Assembly: GCF_014898055.3 (NCBI RefSeq)
Contig: NW_023603184.1
Span: 120,518,615-120,582,614 of the forward strand
Source of the DNA: Talpa occidentalis
Lineage: Eukaryota > Chordata > Mammalia > Eulipotyphla > Talpidae
Reading direction: 5' to 3'
Length of the DNA: 64,000 bases
Position numbers and translations under genes: made by a program. The stretch's first letter is position 1; each line of letters opens with the position of its first letter. The notes beneath the pieces were generated by a model. It searched no databases and was not told where the DNA came from. It worked only from the letters and a program-made list of their open reading frames with translations. Below, piece after piece: positions 26,153 through 41,100 of this stretch.

Positions 26153-29100
26153 TCCCATGGTTGAGATCATAGTGTAGAAAGAGTTTTATATCCTGCTTTC
26201 CTCATATGATTACATTACAAATACTTGCAATGTCATTAATGTAACTGTAAATGGCTATATATTTTTGGAATATAGAGAGTTTGCTAACAAGGCTCCAATT
26301 ACTAGGCATTAAACTAAGCCCAAATTTTACCACTAAGGAAAACAAGAATATTTATAAATATCTTTCTACATTTCAGATGATTTCCTTCAGCAACATTTTT
26401 AGAAATAGATATACTAGATCAAAAGAATGAATGTTTTTAAGATCCTTGATAAGCCATAGCAAATTGCTTCTGAGAAAGTGTGTGCCCATTTACTTGCCAT
26501 TAGCAGTATATTTGAGCACTACCCAAAAAGAAGCCATTGAAGAGCATTAACTTCCAGGCCAGAATACAGTTTCTTTTAATAGTATCAATATAACATCTTC
26601 ATAATAATATCTTTATGACCCTTCATTCTAGTGAATTCTACTACTGGTCATTATGACTTCTGGCTCCTTAAGATTAATTTTCAACAAACAATATTATTTT
26701 TCTAGCTAAGTTTAAGGTAAAATATAGAATTAGTAAATAAGTATCTCTGCACAGAATAAAGAGATAATTACCAAATATGTATAAAGGGACAAATGCTTCA
26801 AAAACTATGATTAACACATATATTTACTCAGGATTTAAGAGGCTTTACTCTACAGCCAAGACTTCTAACTTGTAGAATTTAACTTGAAAAATCAATCTGC
26901 CAATAAGTTTGCACATTTGGAGTTTGCAAATGTTTGTAAAGGTAATCCCTTTTTCACTTTGTGACAGAGAAATATAAAATGCAACTTGAATACAAATGTC
27001 AATCTTTTCTCAAATCTTTATTTCTATGATATGGCAGTTATTTTAAAAATCAGTGCTAAAATAAAAATACTATAACTATTTCTGTGGACATCATCATAAT
27101 AATAATTACACATCTACCTACCTACCTGCCTGCCTACCTACCTATCTTCCAAATGCATAGAAAGATCTGAAGTTTTATCAAATTGTCAATAGAAATTCTT
27201 GGGATAGGGTTGGAAGACACTCTGGTGTGGGTAATGGAGAATCTCTTCAATGATTTAATTTTATTTTACAATGAGCAGGTAATAACTTTATAATAAAGAG
27301 TAATAAAATTAGTTATTAAGATCTAGGGATTTGATATTAGTTTACTCTGGTCTGAATTTAGAAGCATCAACTTAGATCAATTATTTTTATGACTGGGGAG
27401 TATACTTGGGTCAGTTCTGTATGGATACCTCAAAGCAGTCCAGGGTACATATTTATGTCTAAGAACTGTCCCTATGTAGTTGCTCTGAAATGTTCACTCA
27501 TAGAGCTGATTGGAGAGATATGAGAGGCAAAAATCCCAGACTTCAGAGAATCCTTTGCCTTGGACAAACACTACATCACTCCATGTCTTTCCCAGTCAAA
27601 AGCCTCTAAACATTTCTTAAAAAGTGTTAAGGGCCTTTGTGTTTACCAGCTTCAAACATACCAAAAATTGGGTAAGGAAAGAAAAGAATAAAAAATATTG
27701 GAAAGGGTAAAGCAGAATGGCTGATCTTACAAAATTTTTTGTTGTTGTTAGCATCATTTTATAAGTCAATTTAGAAGTGTAATTATAAATATCTTCTGTG
27801 TATGCCCTTGTCATTTAAATTTAATTTCAGATAAATGTAACTTACTAGACTATATTTGTTATTCAAAAATTAGTTTTATATTGAAGTAGGATCTTCAGAT
27901 AAATGAATCTCTATAGTACTGAAACTATTCCACTTTCTCTTGAAAAAATTTTAAGATTTGCTTGGAAAAACAAATTAAATATCTTTACTATTCTTCGGGT
28001 TGGTAATGTTGGTAATCAATCACTGATAATTAGTGAGGAAAATAAACATTTCTGAGTTTAGAAGTATGAAGAGCATGTCAAAAGCGCTAACTTACACAGT
28101 ATTACCTAAGCATTCATCTGATACGTTTTCATTGCACAAACAAAAATGGTCAGCTTATTAAGTTTTGTAGAAGAATTATGAGCTAAAAGTTCAAAAATCT
28201 CACCATAACTCATCCTAAATTATCACTTGACTCTTTTTCAAACTCTATTTTTAAAATTCCTGTGAAGAAAACATCATTTCTGAACTTTTGTAACCTGCTG
28301 GACTGCATCTGAGACAGTTGCCCCCTGCCAATGGCCGGATCAATGAACCTTATACTATCCTGTGTCCATCCAGTTATTTCCCTTTCTGGTTGTGACAACA
28401 AACAAAATATTTGAGCAGCAGAGGCAGTCTATACTTAATAACTAAAATAAAGAGTTGCTTTTTAAAATGATTATCTTACCAAGGATGACTAACTTAAGAA
28501 AATGCAGTTATGAAGAACAAATAACCCTCATGTGAGAACAGTAAGAGAAGCAAAGAAATGCTACGAAGGCCAGACACCATACTTATTTAACAAAACAAAT
28601 AAAGAGAATGTTCTTCAGTAGCACATTCAGTTGTTTTAGGGAACCAATCCATGACCCCCATGTGAAACCAACAATCCAGGTCCTATTGGGCACTGACCCA
28701 CTCTGAAGGATAGACACCAGGCCTGGGGGTAGTATATCTCTGGATTTTTTCCCAGAAGGAAGCCGAAAAACAAGAGGAAAACTCCGAGGGCAGTTTTTTT
28801 TTTTTTTTTTAATATCAAAGGTAAAAACTTGAAGTTCTTATATGTACAGTGAATGCACAGAACTGTCAGCTAAAGGAAGAAAATGCTAAATCATCCTTTT
28901 ACAGGGACACCCCTATTCCAAATATTAGTGACTCTTGGAGTAAACAGAACTCAAGTTTCAAAAAAGGTTAAACAAGTTTCTAAGTGTATTTGTTGAGAGT
29001 TCAGCCTTTGATGTTAGATAGCTTGGAATTCAATCCCTGTTCCTCCTCATGCTTGCCATGTATCCTAATAGAAGTGACAAGCTCACTGCCTCAGTTTCCC

Positions 29101-32100
29101 CATCTTTAAAATGGAGGCAATCACAGTACTTCTTTCTCATGAGGCGGCTGAAAGGATTTATGTTGCGTGCTTAGCCAGGTGCCTGGCACAGTGTGAACAT
29201 TCAACCAATGCTAGCTTTGATATTACAGATAATGGACTATATACTATAGCCACAATATCCTCATAACTTTGTATCTTAAACCCCATCAAATACCACAAGC
29301 AAAATGCCAGTCCAGCCAAGAAGGAGACTGACTCTGAAACAAGTTCTTTGATCACAAAGGACAAGGTATGGGGTCTCTTTCAGGTCTTGTCTCAAATCAA
29401 AGTCTAACGAAAGTATATGGAGGAGGTATGGAAGTCTTTGAGCCCTCAGGGATAACTTTTGGAGAGTTCAAAGCAGCCAGCAGCCCCCAGGACTTATGTA
29501 ACCACACTGGCATAATGCAGGGGAGATGTGTCGTGACCTGATTCAAAGGCAATGGCCAGTAAGTTCTGGCCCAGAGGGATGGACCTGTAGGAAGGCAGTG
29601 CTTACAAGGTGAAAAATTGCTCTTTCTTTGATCTGATCACTGGTGCTTGAAATTGCTTTAACCGGGAATGAAGATTTTTATGCCACAGAGCTAAGGCCCA
29701 TTGATTAACTTCACATTAAATTAAAAATAATAGATACCAAATATCTATTTTTGTTTATTTTTTAAGATGGCAGATTTGCTTCAGAAAGCCAGTTAGGAAA
29801 TATAATGAGATGAGGAAAGTAGACAAAAGAAAGTCATTAGTGTCACTCTCTACCCACCCCCACCTTCTTTACTTCAACCAAAATAAAACAAAATGGCCCT
29901 TTCAATAAAGTGAATGTCAAAGGCATACCATATATTTTAAATTAGAATTAATGGGTGCTATAGAGTTAATTTCCATTTTGCCTCCCATGGCTTATTGGAA
30001 ACTTGTGAGGATTTCTCTCCTCTACAGCTTTACTGAAATGCTTCTAAATTTCCTTGCTTTGCCTCAGATATTTTGCTTCCTAAGTATAACTGTACTGGCT
30101 GGTCTTCAAATGTCAAATAACTTTTTGGTTTTATGATTTAAGTGCCTAAGACATTAATAGTACCACTAACAATTGAAATGTATGTAGTCCAAAATTCTTG
30201 AGATGAGGGGAGAAAAGAGGGCTAAACTGACTAATAGAATTTTGAAAAGTAGAAATGTGGGTCAACTAAAGATAGTTTCAGAACTGCTGAACTGAAACAA
30301 ACTTTGGACTAAACCTGTGTTTTGGATTGTCTTTAAGCTTTGCTAAGATAACAGAAGTTACGTGGTCAAGGTCAATCCACTCACACATCCTGGTCATGAC
30401 CTGCAAAGAGTAAGGTGAACCGTGACATGAATGATAGCCCCTGGCTACAGAATTGCTCCATGGTCCACGTAGACCTCTGTTGTAAGACTGGAAAATTACT
30501 GGATGATGTAATTTTCCAAGCTCTCTATCAAGCCTGTGATTTTATAGTCCTTTTATCATTTACTTACCTGCTTTCCCTCTGAGTCAACTCATTCTTCCTA
30601 CCTTTGCCCAAGTAGCTTAATGGTTTTAGTTTAAGAAACTATGGCGAATTCTAGACTTAAAAAAAAACACAGATTTGCTGATAAAACTTCTTTTTATTAA
30701 TTTCACAGTGAAAAGTGCAGGATCTTGAGCCTGGATAAGTATATCATTTCCAGTTTCAAAATTCACATAGTCTTTGACTGACTGGGAATTGACTGAAAAA
30801 CTTAGTGGCATTATGTTCTCACTCCTAGGCTGGGTAATGATATGTCTGATAAAGAGCTTTTAGTCAAATACATCAAAGGACTATGTAAGTTCAAGTTTTA
30901 TAAACTCCAAAAGAGTAGACCATCTTTCACATTCAGATGACTGACAGTCACATTCAGTCAGATCAGGAAACTGTTCAAATAATGATGCTGTGGGAAAACC
31001 TCTTACCGTTCTGAATGAGGGTTTGTGACCGTGTGAAACGCCCATGGACGGCTGTCATGTGCAGTGGACTTTTGCCATCTTTACTCTAAAAGGGGGACAG
31101 AGATGCAACGGATCAGTGAAATCACCCTATGATACCTCTAGCAAAGCCTTGAAAACATCAATTTAAATTTTTTCTAGAAGTATAATAAAACATTAGAAAA
31201 GCAAAAAGATAATTTTTAAAGCAACAGATAAAGCATACATGAAATCTTAAGTTATTGTCTAATATCACATTTTTAAAAACTTAGAGAAGTGAAAATTATT
31301 TCAGAGAAGACACGCAACACTTCCAGTTACACTGACAAATTTTAAACCATCCTGTTTCAATCTGAAGAAATCACTCAAAATATTTTTTCCTCTCTGGTGA
31401 TCTACTGAAGGAGATATTTGTTTTTATTTTTGTCTACAGTACATTGAAAAGGGACAAATGATATGTTAAATTGTTTGGTCCTTTTTGACTAAAGTGCCAT
31501 AAATTACCACAACTCTCAAAACTGACAAGGAACACTCTCCCATCCCCTACACTCTAATTCACAGAAAAATAACACTTTCGATTGCTCCAAAAAAGAACTG
31601 TTTGCTTCATTTAACTAATTAGAAATCACAGGATTATAGTATAAAACTGCTCAGCAAGCTGACATTTTAATGATCACCTAGAAATGTGTATTGAATTTCT
31701 AGTACCCCCTTTATTATCTAAGATGCAAATAATTGAACTTCCTGGCACATATTAAGCCAAAACATGAAACATATATACAACATATTTATATGTGTGCGGG
31801 AGATCAATATACAAAATACTAAAGTCCTACAGATTTAATTAAGACACAGTTATTTACAGAATTTTATCTAAAAATAGTAATACCCAAAGATACTACTGTT
31901 ATTTTAGAGCAAAAGCATACTCAAAAGAGAGAACGTATTATTTAAGTGTTGTAAGAAAACAAACCACTTACATTACTGTTATTTTTCTAAGTCTCAGTAG
32001 AAACATTATCTTAAGTCTAAGGTTAAAACATGAAGTTTCAAAAATGCAAGCTCATTTTTGTGATGCAATCCAAATACTTATGCTTTAAAATGACTCTGTT

Positions 32101-35100
32101 TTAGAAGCTCTGCAGCAGGAAACAAATATTCTTTTTTTTTTTTTTTTTTTTTTTTTTTTGTGGGACCCTCGCTGGCGGCTGGGGAATGAACCCGTGCTGC
32201 AGAGGCTGCGGGCAGCCTTGCAGCCCAGCACTCAACCGCTGCGCCACCAGGGGAGGCCCAACAAATATTCTTTTAAATAAGTATTTCTCAGAGTGAAGCA
32301 AGGACTACCTGCATCAAAATCACCCAGAGATTCTTATTATAAATATGAATTCTGTGCCCCAACCTAGAATCAGAATTATGCTAAAGGAAGCCTCATTTCA
32401 GACTTGCACGGCACAGTAAATTTCAGACTGTGAGCTCAAGTAGCTTATAAAGCCACAAGATTTTAACAGGAAAATTTTTTATGTCATTTAAGTCCATTCT
32501 TTATAAAAGGTAGTTGTGTCTAGTCTGTGCCAAGGGAAGAGTTCATCAGAGTGGTAGATGTATCTTGATTGAAAATATAATTCTCATAGTGAAAGGTTTT
32601 TAGGTAGATGGGGGTTGGGGGCAGGGAGAGGATCCTTTTCTTCATTTTGTATGGTTATAATCTGAATCAGAAAATGTTGAGAAAGGAAGACAGAATTAAG
32701 CTTGAAGTTTTACTAAAATGATATTTTTTAAAGAAAAGGGAACAGCAATCAAGAGAATGTAGCTAAGATGCCATCGCTGACCACAGACAAATGGTGGAGG
32801 AGAGCTTCCAAAAGCTGGTGCCAGAATCTGGGTCTTGATTTTCAGAACTATAGACTGTTCACAGAACTGAATGGCCTGAGAACTACATAGCAATCATGAT
32901 TTAAAACTTACTCCCTCCAATAAAAAAATAATGGGAAGTCCTGGACTCTTAGAAAAAAAGAAATTGCAGTTGACTGTTACTTGTCCCTAGGTGGTGCTAT
33001 TTCTTTAAATTTTGCTCCAATATATTTTCTCTTAGATTTAATATGAAAGTATAACAAATTAGCATTCAGTTCAATAGATATAAAGCTTCAACTATTTCAG
33101 TGTTTAGGAAATATCTTTATAAATATTTACTCATTTTCCTATGTCTAGAGAAGAGCTTAAAGGCTTCACCAAGGAGTAACCACCAACCTGGTGGTCGCTA
33201 CCTAAATTGCAGGCAGAGTTAGGGATAAGTAACTGGTTTCTGTGGAGTATAATTTACAAAGTTTGTCCCATTTCAGGGATGGCAAGCACCACACCTTTTC
33301 CTTCCTTTGAATGTTGTACCTTTAGTAAAGAGACAAATAAAGATGGTAAAATGCAAAAGATGGCTATGTGATCGGGGGTAATGCTTGCATTCAGATCTAT
33401 CTTGTGGATCTTTGCCTGGGTTCACCTACTATTGTGTCCAGGTCTTAGCTTTTTTATTTTTTTATTTTTTCCTCATAGGGATATGGGCAGTAGGAGGTGG
33501 GGGACAGAGGGACAAAAAGCATTAAGAGTATCAATGAGGCCACTTTGGATCAGCTTTGTTTATATGGTATGGGTGTAAAGTGAATTATTTCAAAAAGTCA
33601 CTGAAAATTAATGGAGATAAAAAGGACAATACTTTTTATTTAGTCTTTTACAAGAATAAGAATGTTAACGTTGAGACTAAAGATCCTGTGATTCATTTTC
33701 TACCTAGAAAGTTTCCATATTAGTACTCTTTTAAAGCAGAATTTAATAACATCTAAAGAAGATTAGTCCTTGAGCTAATGGAGCATATCAATATTTTGAC
33801 CACTATTCTCCTCAGAAATGCATTTTTTCCCCTTCCATTCAATTTTTCTTATCCTCCAATATCCCTAAACTTACAGATATTGTTACTCCTCAGAAATGTG
33901 AAGCCTGTGTGCTCTATAGCACAATACCTTGTGAAGTCGTACAGCTCAGAGGTCCCACTGGAGGCCATAAAGGATAATACTAAGGTCAGCGTAGGGCCAG
34001 ATGTGGGGCTAGACATGGGGAGGGTCACATACAGTCAAAGCCAAAAGGGTTTCCTAATTCAATGGAAGAATAGTCTAAAACCCTGGCTTGAAAAAACTAT
34101 ACATAGTCCATTTTTAAAAAATAGTTCTAAGGCCAGAGTGGGTCCATAGTTGGCTCAAACATTCATTCCCTCCTTTCCTCACTTCCTCTCCCAAATTCCA
34201 AGTGCTATATCCCTTTTAGTGCTTACTGTGAGCTATTCCAGTTTTGCCTTCAACCTCTGCAATACGGCCCTTTTTATAATTTGATCACGGTATGTATAAA
34301 GAAGGGAGCTGGACCACTTCAGTAGACATGACATGAGCTTCAGCTCTGCTCTCTTAGGGCTAAAGGAATTAAGAGTGCACAGATGAAAAAGAATTGAGAC
34401 CATGGGCAGGCTGAATGTTAGTGGCCAGGAAGTAGGCAACCTAGCAGTGACAATTTCTGAATCGTTTTCGAAGTTGTATCCAGCACGGCTACATGTTCAG
34501 GGCCCTCTTAAGCATTTACTTCGAATGCTTCCAAAAAGACTTTTGAGATACTACAATAATTACAATGTGATCTGTAATGGAAAATAAAATTTGTATTTAC
34601 ATCCTTTTCTTCTTATTTGCAAAATACAAGTGAACCTTCATTATTTTATCACAACTAAACTAATATTAATAGTTAAAGATAGGGCCTAGGTCAATGTAGG
34701 CAAAAATGAGGGATTGTATAATGTATCAACACATATCCTTTCTCCTTTCTTTATCTCTTTGTAATTGCTCATGAAGATATCACTTATTGTAAGGATAGAG
34801 GAAAAAAAAAAGGGAATATGTGGGTAGGTATTGGCTACATTTCAATATGCTATTTCCCTCAAACTTTGAAAAATCTAAACAAACAGAAACTGTCTTGCAA
34901 TCTACAAACACTTTCAAAATCCACAGAGCAATGTGGTACAGAGAGATAACAACTTCAATTAGAAAACTACCTCCAGGGTCAGACAGAATGACTACGGAAA
35001 TGTTAGATGATCCGTGTATCCACAGTGCCCTGGGAATAACGAAGGGGGATTCAAGAAGAAGAAAAAAGAAATAGTGCCTTTGGGACAAAATGGGTGGATG

Positions 35101-38100
35101 TTGAGGTAATTAAGCTAAGTGAAATAAGTCAGAAAGTGAAAGACAGCTATTGGATGGTTTTACTTATCTTTGGAATATAGATAACAACAACAAAAAAACA
35201 TATACAGCCAAAAAAATCTAAGACTTAGTTGAAAACATACTGGTTATTAGAGAAAGTGGGGGAGGGGTGGCAGAGTGGATGGGGAGCGTGGGAATAGGGC
35301 ATCAGCAAGGGAGGTTTGGTAGAGGGTGAATGAACCTGCAAACATGGAAGAGCAATAATGTAACCCCAAAGTTATACAGACATGAAAACAACTGTCAAAT
35401 TTAATAATAAATAAAACATGATAAACTAAAAAAGATTTTTAAAAAAGAATTGGCAAATAGGAGAGTGTAGACAGAGCAGATAAAGGGAGACTGAGGGAGA
35501 AGGCTAGATTTGATTCAAATTCATGTACACAGATGAAAAATAAATCCCAGTCTCATATTTCTGTAAAGTATTTTTCATATTCTATTTATGATTAGCAGTC
35601 TATTGGGGAAATCAATAACTAAAAATTTGGTAAATATGCTTTTCAGGTCCATTTTGTGGAGGAGAAAAGAAGGTTTCTACAAACCAGTGTGTCATATATA
35701 GGGGAAGCCTCTTCTCCAATCTGAGCTGACCACTAGTCAGGCAAGTGGGAGAAGCAGGTAGGTGGACCAGAAAGCAGACATCTAGTCTTGGTATCAGACA
35801 CACTGAGAGCATCACTTCAATATTTTACAGGGATAGTGGAGAGTATTAAACAACCCTGTGAATTAATTAAGTGGAGGTTGGTGAAGAAAGCTACTTTATT
35901 TAACTTCAAAATTTTTCTGTTCTTTGGATATTCACAAGATGCCCCACAGACACCAGGGTGGCTAGATTAGAGAGTGGCCCAGCCATCTTGGGGCATTGAT
36001 GATTTCACCACCTACTAGCCTCCTGTCCTCTCACCACTATCTCTGTGATGTCAACCCCAACAGATGACTCTTTCCCCACCTTGGGACACAGTTCCTGGCC
36101 TCTGTAGTGCTCCCAAACACCTTCATCTAACCTCCGCCAAGACCTTGGATAGGCTTGACTTACAAGATCTGGAACTCTGAAAATCTCTATTCTGTTTTTT
36201 TTTTTCACCTCTGCCTGTTTTCTATCTTCATGAAGACACTATTCTCCCCAGTTTCCTCCTATCCTAACTCTTCCATATTATCACTTTCTCTGGTTCTTCC
36301 TCCTGATCCTAAGTGCAATGGGTTGCTGGCATTCTCTATTCATGCTTTCATGTACTGTTCTTCTGGGTGATCTCATCTCTTCCTCCCAAATTCAACTATC
36401 AATCATATGAATGAGGCAGCCTAATTTTTTTCTTCTATTCTCTATCATTCTCCATGCCAGAATTTCACATTTTCCATGACTGGTTCTCCTACACTAGTTA
36501 TACAAAAGGCACAATATTTGCTTCTCAAAAACTAAGCTCATCAATTTTACCTCCTAAGTCTTTTTCTTTCTCCTGACATCTCTCTTACTAACAATAATCG
36601 TTTATCAAGTGCTTATCGTCTGGCAGACACTGTTTTAAGCAATTTATGTGATATAACTTGTTTACTCCTCATGACATTTCCATAAAGAAGATACAACTGT
36701 TTGCCTGATTTTACAAGTAAGCAAACTAAGACACAAAGAGAAGTTGATTAAGATTATACAATTCCTGTAAGTCAAAGCTAGGATTGGAATTCTAGCCATG
36801 TCAGTGCCAGAAACAAACATGTAACCACTGTTCTGTACTCCCTCTCTCAGCCAGGCTTCCATTCTTATACTTGCTTTCAGCTCCTCTATCTCTAGTCCAA
36901 CCATATATCACTTGATTTTCTATTCCAAGTCTCTCCCTTCTGCAAAGCCTCTCCATTCTCTTGGTTGTCCTCTGTCCTTATGACCTCTTATCTAGACTAA
37001 TTTTACTGACTTCCAGTCATTCCCTACTAGACCTCCTTCTAGGTCCAACTATTCCTGAATTTTCTTTTTATAAAAATGAAAATAGTTCTTTTTTCCCCTT
37101 TCTGTGCATACACAGAAACACATAACATTTTTAATTAAAAAACTGTATCATATTTACTAATTGAATTTTAATTTTCTCACTGATGAGCAGCCTTTTTGCT
37201 AGTATACCCAGTGTCTTATAAGCAAATATCAATGTATTAACATTATGCATTAGCTTATATTTATCTAATTACTTTGTACTGATTTTTTTCAGAGATTTAA
37301 TGGATACTGTAACCCCTCCTGATCTGCCTTTTCCCATATTTTCTAGTAGGTTATCATCAGACTTACTGATTTTTATGAGCTCTTTATACATTGAGCATAT
37401 TGCTCTCTGTTTATCATGAATATTGCACAAAAATTTCCTTGAATTGTTCCTCTTTTGACTTTATGATAGGATTTTTGTTTTTCCCCCTTTTATTGTTTTG
37501 TTTGTCAATAAAAGTTTAAAGTTTTTATGTAGTTATATTTTATTTTAAAGATTTATTTTTTTATATATAAGAGCTGGGGTACAGGCCAGAGGTGCAGGAG
37601 TGTGAGAGGATTCACCAGATAGAGTGGGGAATAGAACAGGCAGACAACCAAAATACACTGCTGAGGGGAACAGCGGGTAAGACAGGAGAGGTCTGCCATG
37701 CCATGTGGGAATCTCCCTGGCCAGCCGGGAATTAAACTCACACTGCACAGGCTGTGGGCAGCTTCACAGCACTGCATTCAACCTGCTGCGCCACTGGGGA
37801 GGGCCTGGTTTTTATGTAGTTATATATAGAAATTTTTCCTTTGTGTTTTTATCTGGTGTTCTATGAGCAGATCATGGTTTCTAGTAGTCAGTTTTAATCA
37901 CATGACAAACTCCTGAACCAGTAGGTAAGCCTCTTTCATGGTCAAATCACATTTCAGCTTGTTCCTGGCTCCTTTCTTTCATATGATTATACCCATCCAA
38001 TCACAACAAATTGCTGTTCAGAAAACTTGTCCCATATTTCCCCACTATTAGAAATTATAAGGAAAAAATGTAAAAAGAGAAGGCATCAAAACAGTTGATC

Positions 38101-41100
38101 AAAATTCTTGAATTTAAATCTTGGAAATAATTTTTCAAAAGCAGACACAGGATATTGGGACTTTGTTTCCAGATTCTTGTGTCCTGAGAAGCCAGGAAGC
38201 TGAGGATAAATTTACTGTCTCTTAGGGTAAGAAAGAATACTTCACTACCACCTCTCTGGAATATCCTCTCTCTATCTGGAATACTCTCTTTCAAATTCTC
38301 TTGCTCCTCATTTCAACTGATATCCATCTTTCAAGTCTCAGCTCAAAAGCTGCTGCCATTTTTGATCCCAAGTAAGAAACAAGTCAATCCTTGCCTTTTA
38401 TTGTATGCAACACTTTATTACTCTCTCATGCCACTCATCACATTTTCTTTTGCCTCATGATTATCTAATTACATTATCCCCTGACCATACTGTAACTTCT
38501 TTGGGGGCAAAGATCTTATCTCATATTGGAACTCCCCCAGTAATAAACAGAAGGCACTAGGAAAACCTTGCTTAGTTTGCTGAATAAAGGAATCATCGTT
38601 AGGAAGAGATCTGTGTCCATCATGAAGCCACTAAGTAGGGCTACTATAGAGAGAATATTGAGAAATTCCTTGGAGGGCCATGCCAGGTTTGGGAATTAAC
38701 CCGAAATCACTAGATTAGGTTTTCCTTTTGATTCTTAGCACCTTTGCTTTATCAGCTCAACATTTATTTAGTCTTAGAGTCTGGGCTGTGTCAATATCCC
38801 TGAAATGCAGTATTTGCTCTAGAACACTCACTGAGCTATGAAGAGCATGCGACTATAAGCTCAGAGCCTTCTATTGGTATCAGAACTCCTGCAAAAAACA
38901 ACAGAGTTGAGTTGTGTTTCCATAGCAGCACAATGCAGGATAGGGCTGTGGCAGTCAAGGTATTCAAGAGCTATGCGTCATTAAAACTGAACGTACAGCA
39001 GTTGATTTTGCTCAAACACAGGCTCAGAGCAAAGGCATTTAACGTAGAGACCAAGAGTGCCATACCTGGATGTTAACATCTGCTCCATTGTTGACTAACA
39101 ATTCAAGACACAGAGCACCATGTGTGGAGGCCGCAGCAAAATGTAAAGGGGTGAACCCGCTGTTGTTGGGCTGGTTCACATTAGCACCATAGTCAGTCAG
39201 CTCATTAACTACAGCATCCTGCCCATTGTAGCAGGCGAGGTGAAGTGCTGTGTTCCCATAGATGTTGATTTCATCGATCTGTGGAAGAGTCCAACAGGGG
39301 CGATTAAGATCAGTGGAGCAAATTTACCCCATTTTCCACACACACAAAAGAAAACCAAAAAATCCACCAAAACCCAATGGCTGCACTAGAGAAAGGAAAT
39401 TCCATCCATCAATGTGTTATTGAGAGTTCACCCTTGGCCTAGCACAGTGATCCTGGCAAAGCTTGTCACTTTGAGATAAAGACCAGCAAAAGGCGAAGGT
39501 GACAGTAAGCTACCAGGAAGCAGAGTTAGAGGTTTCCACTTGTGGAAAGATATTTTTCAGTTGGGACAGGGGTAAAAAGTAAAAGGCAAAGCTGCCTCAA
39601 AATGTCAGAGGAGTAGTGAATCAGGGTAGTCAGAAATGAGTCCCAAACTCAACCATGAACATGAAGAGAAAGGGGTGGGAGGTGTGTAGGGACATGCTGT
39701 GGAGCCTAACTCAGAAATGGGGCTCAGAAGCCACTTAGTGTTTGGCTCTGATGTCTGCACCTCACAAGGCACATTCTACACCAGGCCTGGGAACTGTCCT
39801 GCATGTTTTGCCACGGCTGCCTTCTGCTTTCCCAGACCTGCCCTGGCTGCTGGGTTTCACCATCCTGGTTTCAGTACTGTGCCTTAGATTCCCTTTCCTC
39901 TGGGCACAGGGGTGTTCTAGAGCCTCACCACCACTCCTGTGCTGCTAACTGAAGGAGAATGGGGTTGACTGAATGCTCCAGCGCAGCACTGGGCCATTCT
40001 GCTGTTTGTCCCTGCCATTTATTCATTCATTCGTTTCTGCCTGGGAGCCACGATTTAGAAGATTCTGAAGGTGGGAGGAGAGCTCTAGCCAATCTTTTAA
40101 AAGTGAGAGTTTATTATGTATCATATATATGTTTACATATTTCTCTAAGTCTATACAGAAAGTTAGTCTTGCTTCTGATGTTCTAACTTAGTACATGCCC
40201 CACATCAACCTTCATTAGTTGCCCATGTAAATACAAGAAGATAGGACACCAGAAAACGAGGGTGGAGAGTTTCCTCTTGGATTAAAATGCAAACAGGATT
40301 TAATTTCAGAACGAAAACCCACAAACACACCACGGGTGCCGCATTCATCATAGCTCACCTCCACCCCCAGATTCAGGAGATGCTTAACAACATTGATCTG
40401 TCCGTTGGAGGCTGCGGCGTGCAGGGGGGTGTAACCCTTCTTATCCTTACATGTCACTTCTGCGCCATGGTTAATGAGCAGCGCCACGACGTCCAGGTGG
40501 CCTTTACAAACAAAGCCACAGAAAACATTACTAACCTTTCCAGAACAATTTGCCGATTCAGTCCACATAAATGATCACCATTAGTTTTAATTGCCACCAG
40601 TATTTTGCTGAGCTCTTTATAAAAAGCTGGTTTGTGGCAAATATTCAACAAATATTTAGTGAATGCTGACTACATGTCAGGCACTATGAGAATGCTGTAA
40701 GGGAAAATAAGACAAGTCCTATGTGAGCCTTCTCTTTAAGGAGATCTAGCAGAAGTGATGCCTGTTCACTTAGATTTGTTTGCAAGTATCATCATTTAAG
40801 CAAGCATTGTTGATGTGATAAGCCCAAGGATTCACTGAACCCATCTAAATCACTCATTCTTTTTTCCCCACAATTAATGTCATTTTTATGAAGATAAAAG
40901 ACTTACATGCTTGTTTAAATATATTCAGAAAGGGCAAGAGGAGTTAAAGGGAAACCAAAATTACCCACAACTGTCAATCCCTACAGATAATGAGTTAAGA
41001 TTTCAGTGTATATTTCCCAGATTGTTTTTATTGTACAGTTTATTTTTTTTAAAAATGAGAATCATATTATTCATACTGTTTTGTGATCTGTTTTCACTTA

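Larger units (their letters stand above)
24512..31006. other. Intron G-H (6.5 kb)
   Basis: It contains two opposed L1 fossils (24530-25150 minus, 25155-25430 plus), a (TG)n tract, a CTAC/CTGC-type tract, and a MIR (about 29000-29215). A 17-base poly(T) run lies at 28794-28810. 26160-26500 may be another old antisense L1. No young SINE is present in this intron. Confidence 0.85.
31086..39065. other. Intron F-G (8.0 kb)
   Basis: It contains a half-length SINE (32136-32259), a MER5-like hAT fragment, an L1 3' end (about 35075-35430), an antisense MIR (about 36605-36830), an old antisense L1 (about 37060-37520) interrupted by a SINE (37539-37807), and an L2 (about 38255-38600). The longest open frame (33778-34149, 123 codons) has no recognisable domain. 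Confidence 0.85.

Noticed and set aside
27112..27148. CRISPR-like regular repeats here and at other tetranucleotide tracts
   Set aside because: They are simple microsatellites without spacers, in a mammalian intron.
33778..34149. 123-codon open frame in intron F-G, and similar frames at 48356-48787, 52897-53289 and 61106-61480
   Set aside because: No recognisable domain and no splice context was found. 52897-53289 overlaps L2-like sequence. Such frame lengths occur by chance in 64 kb.
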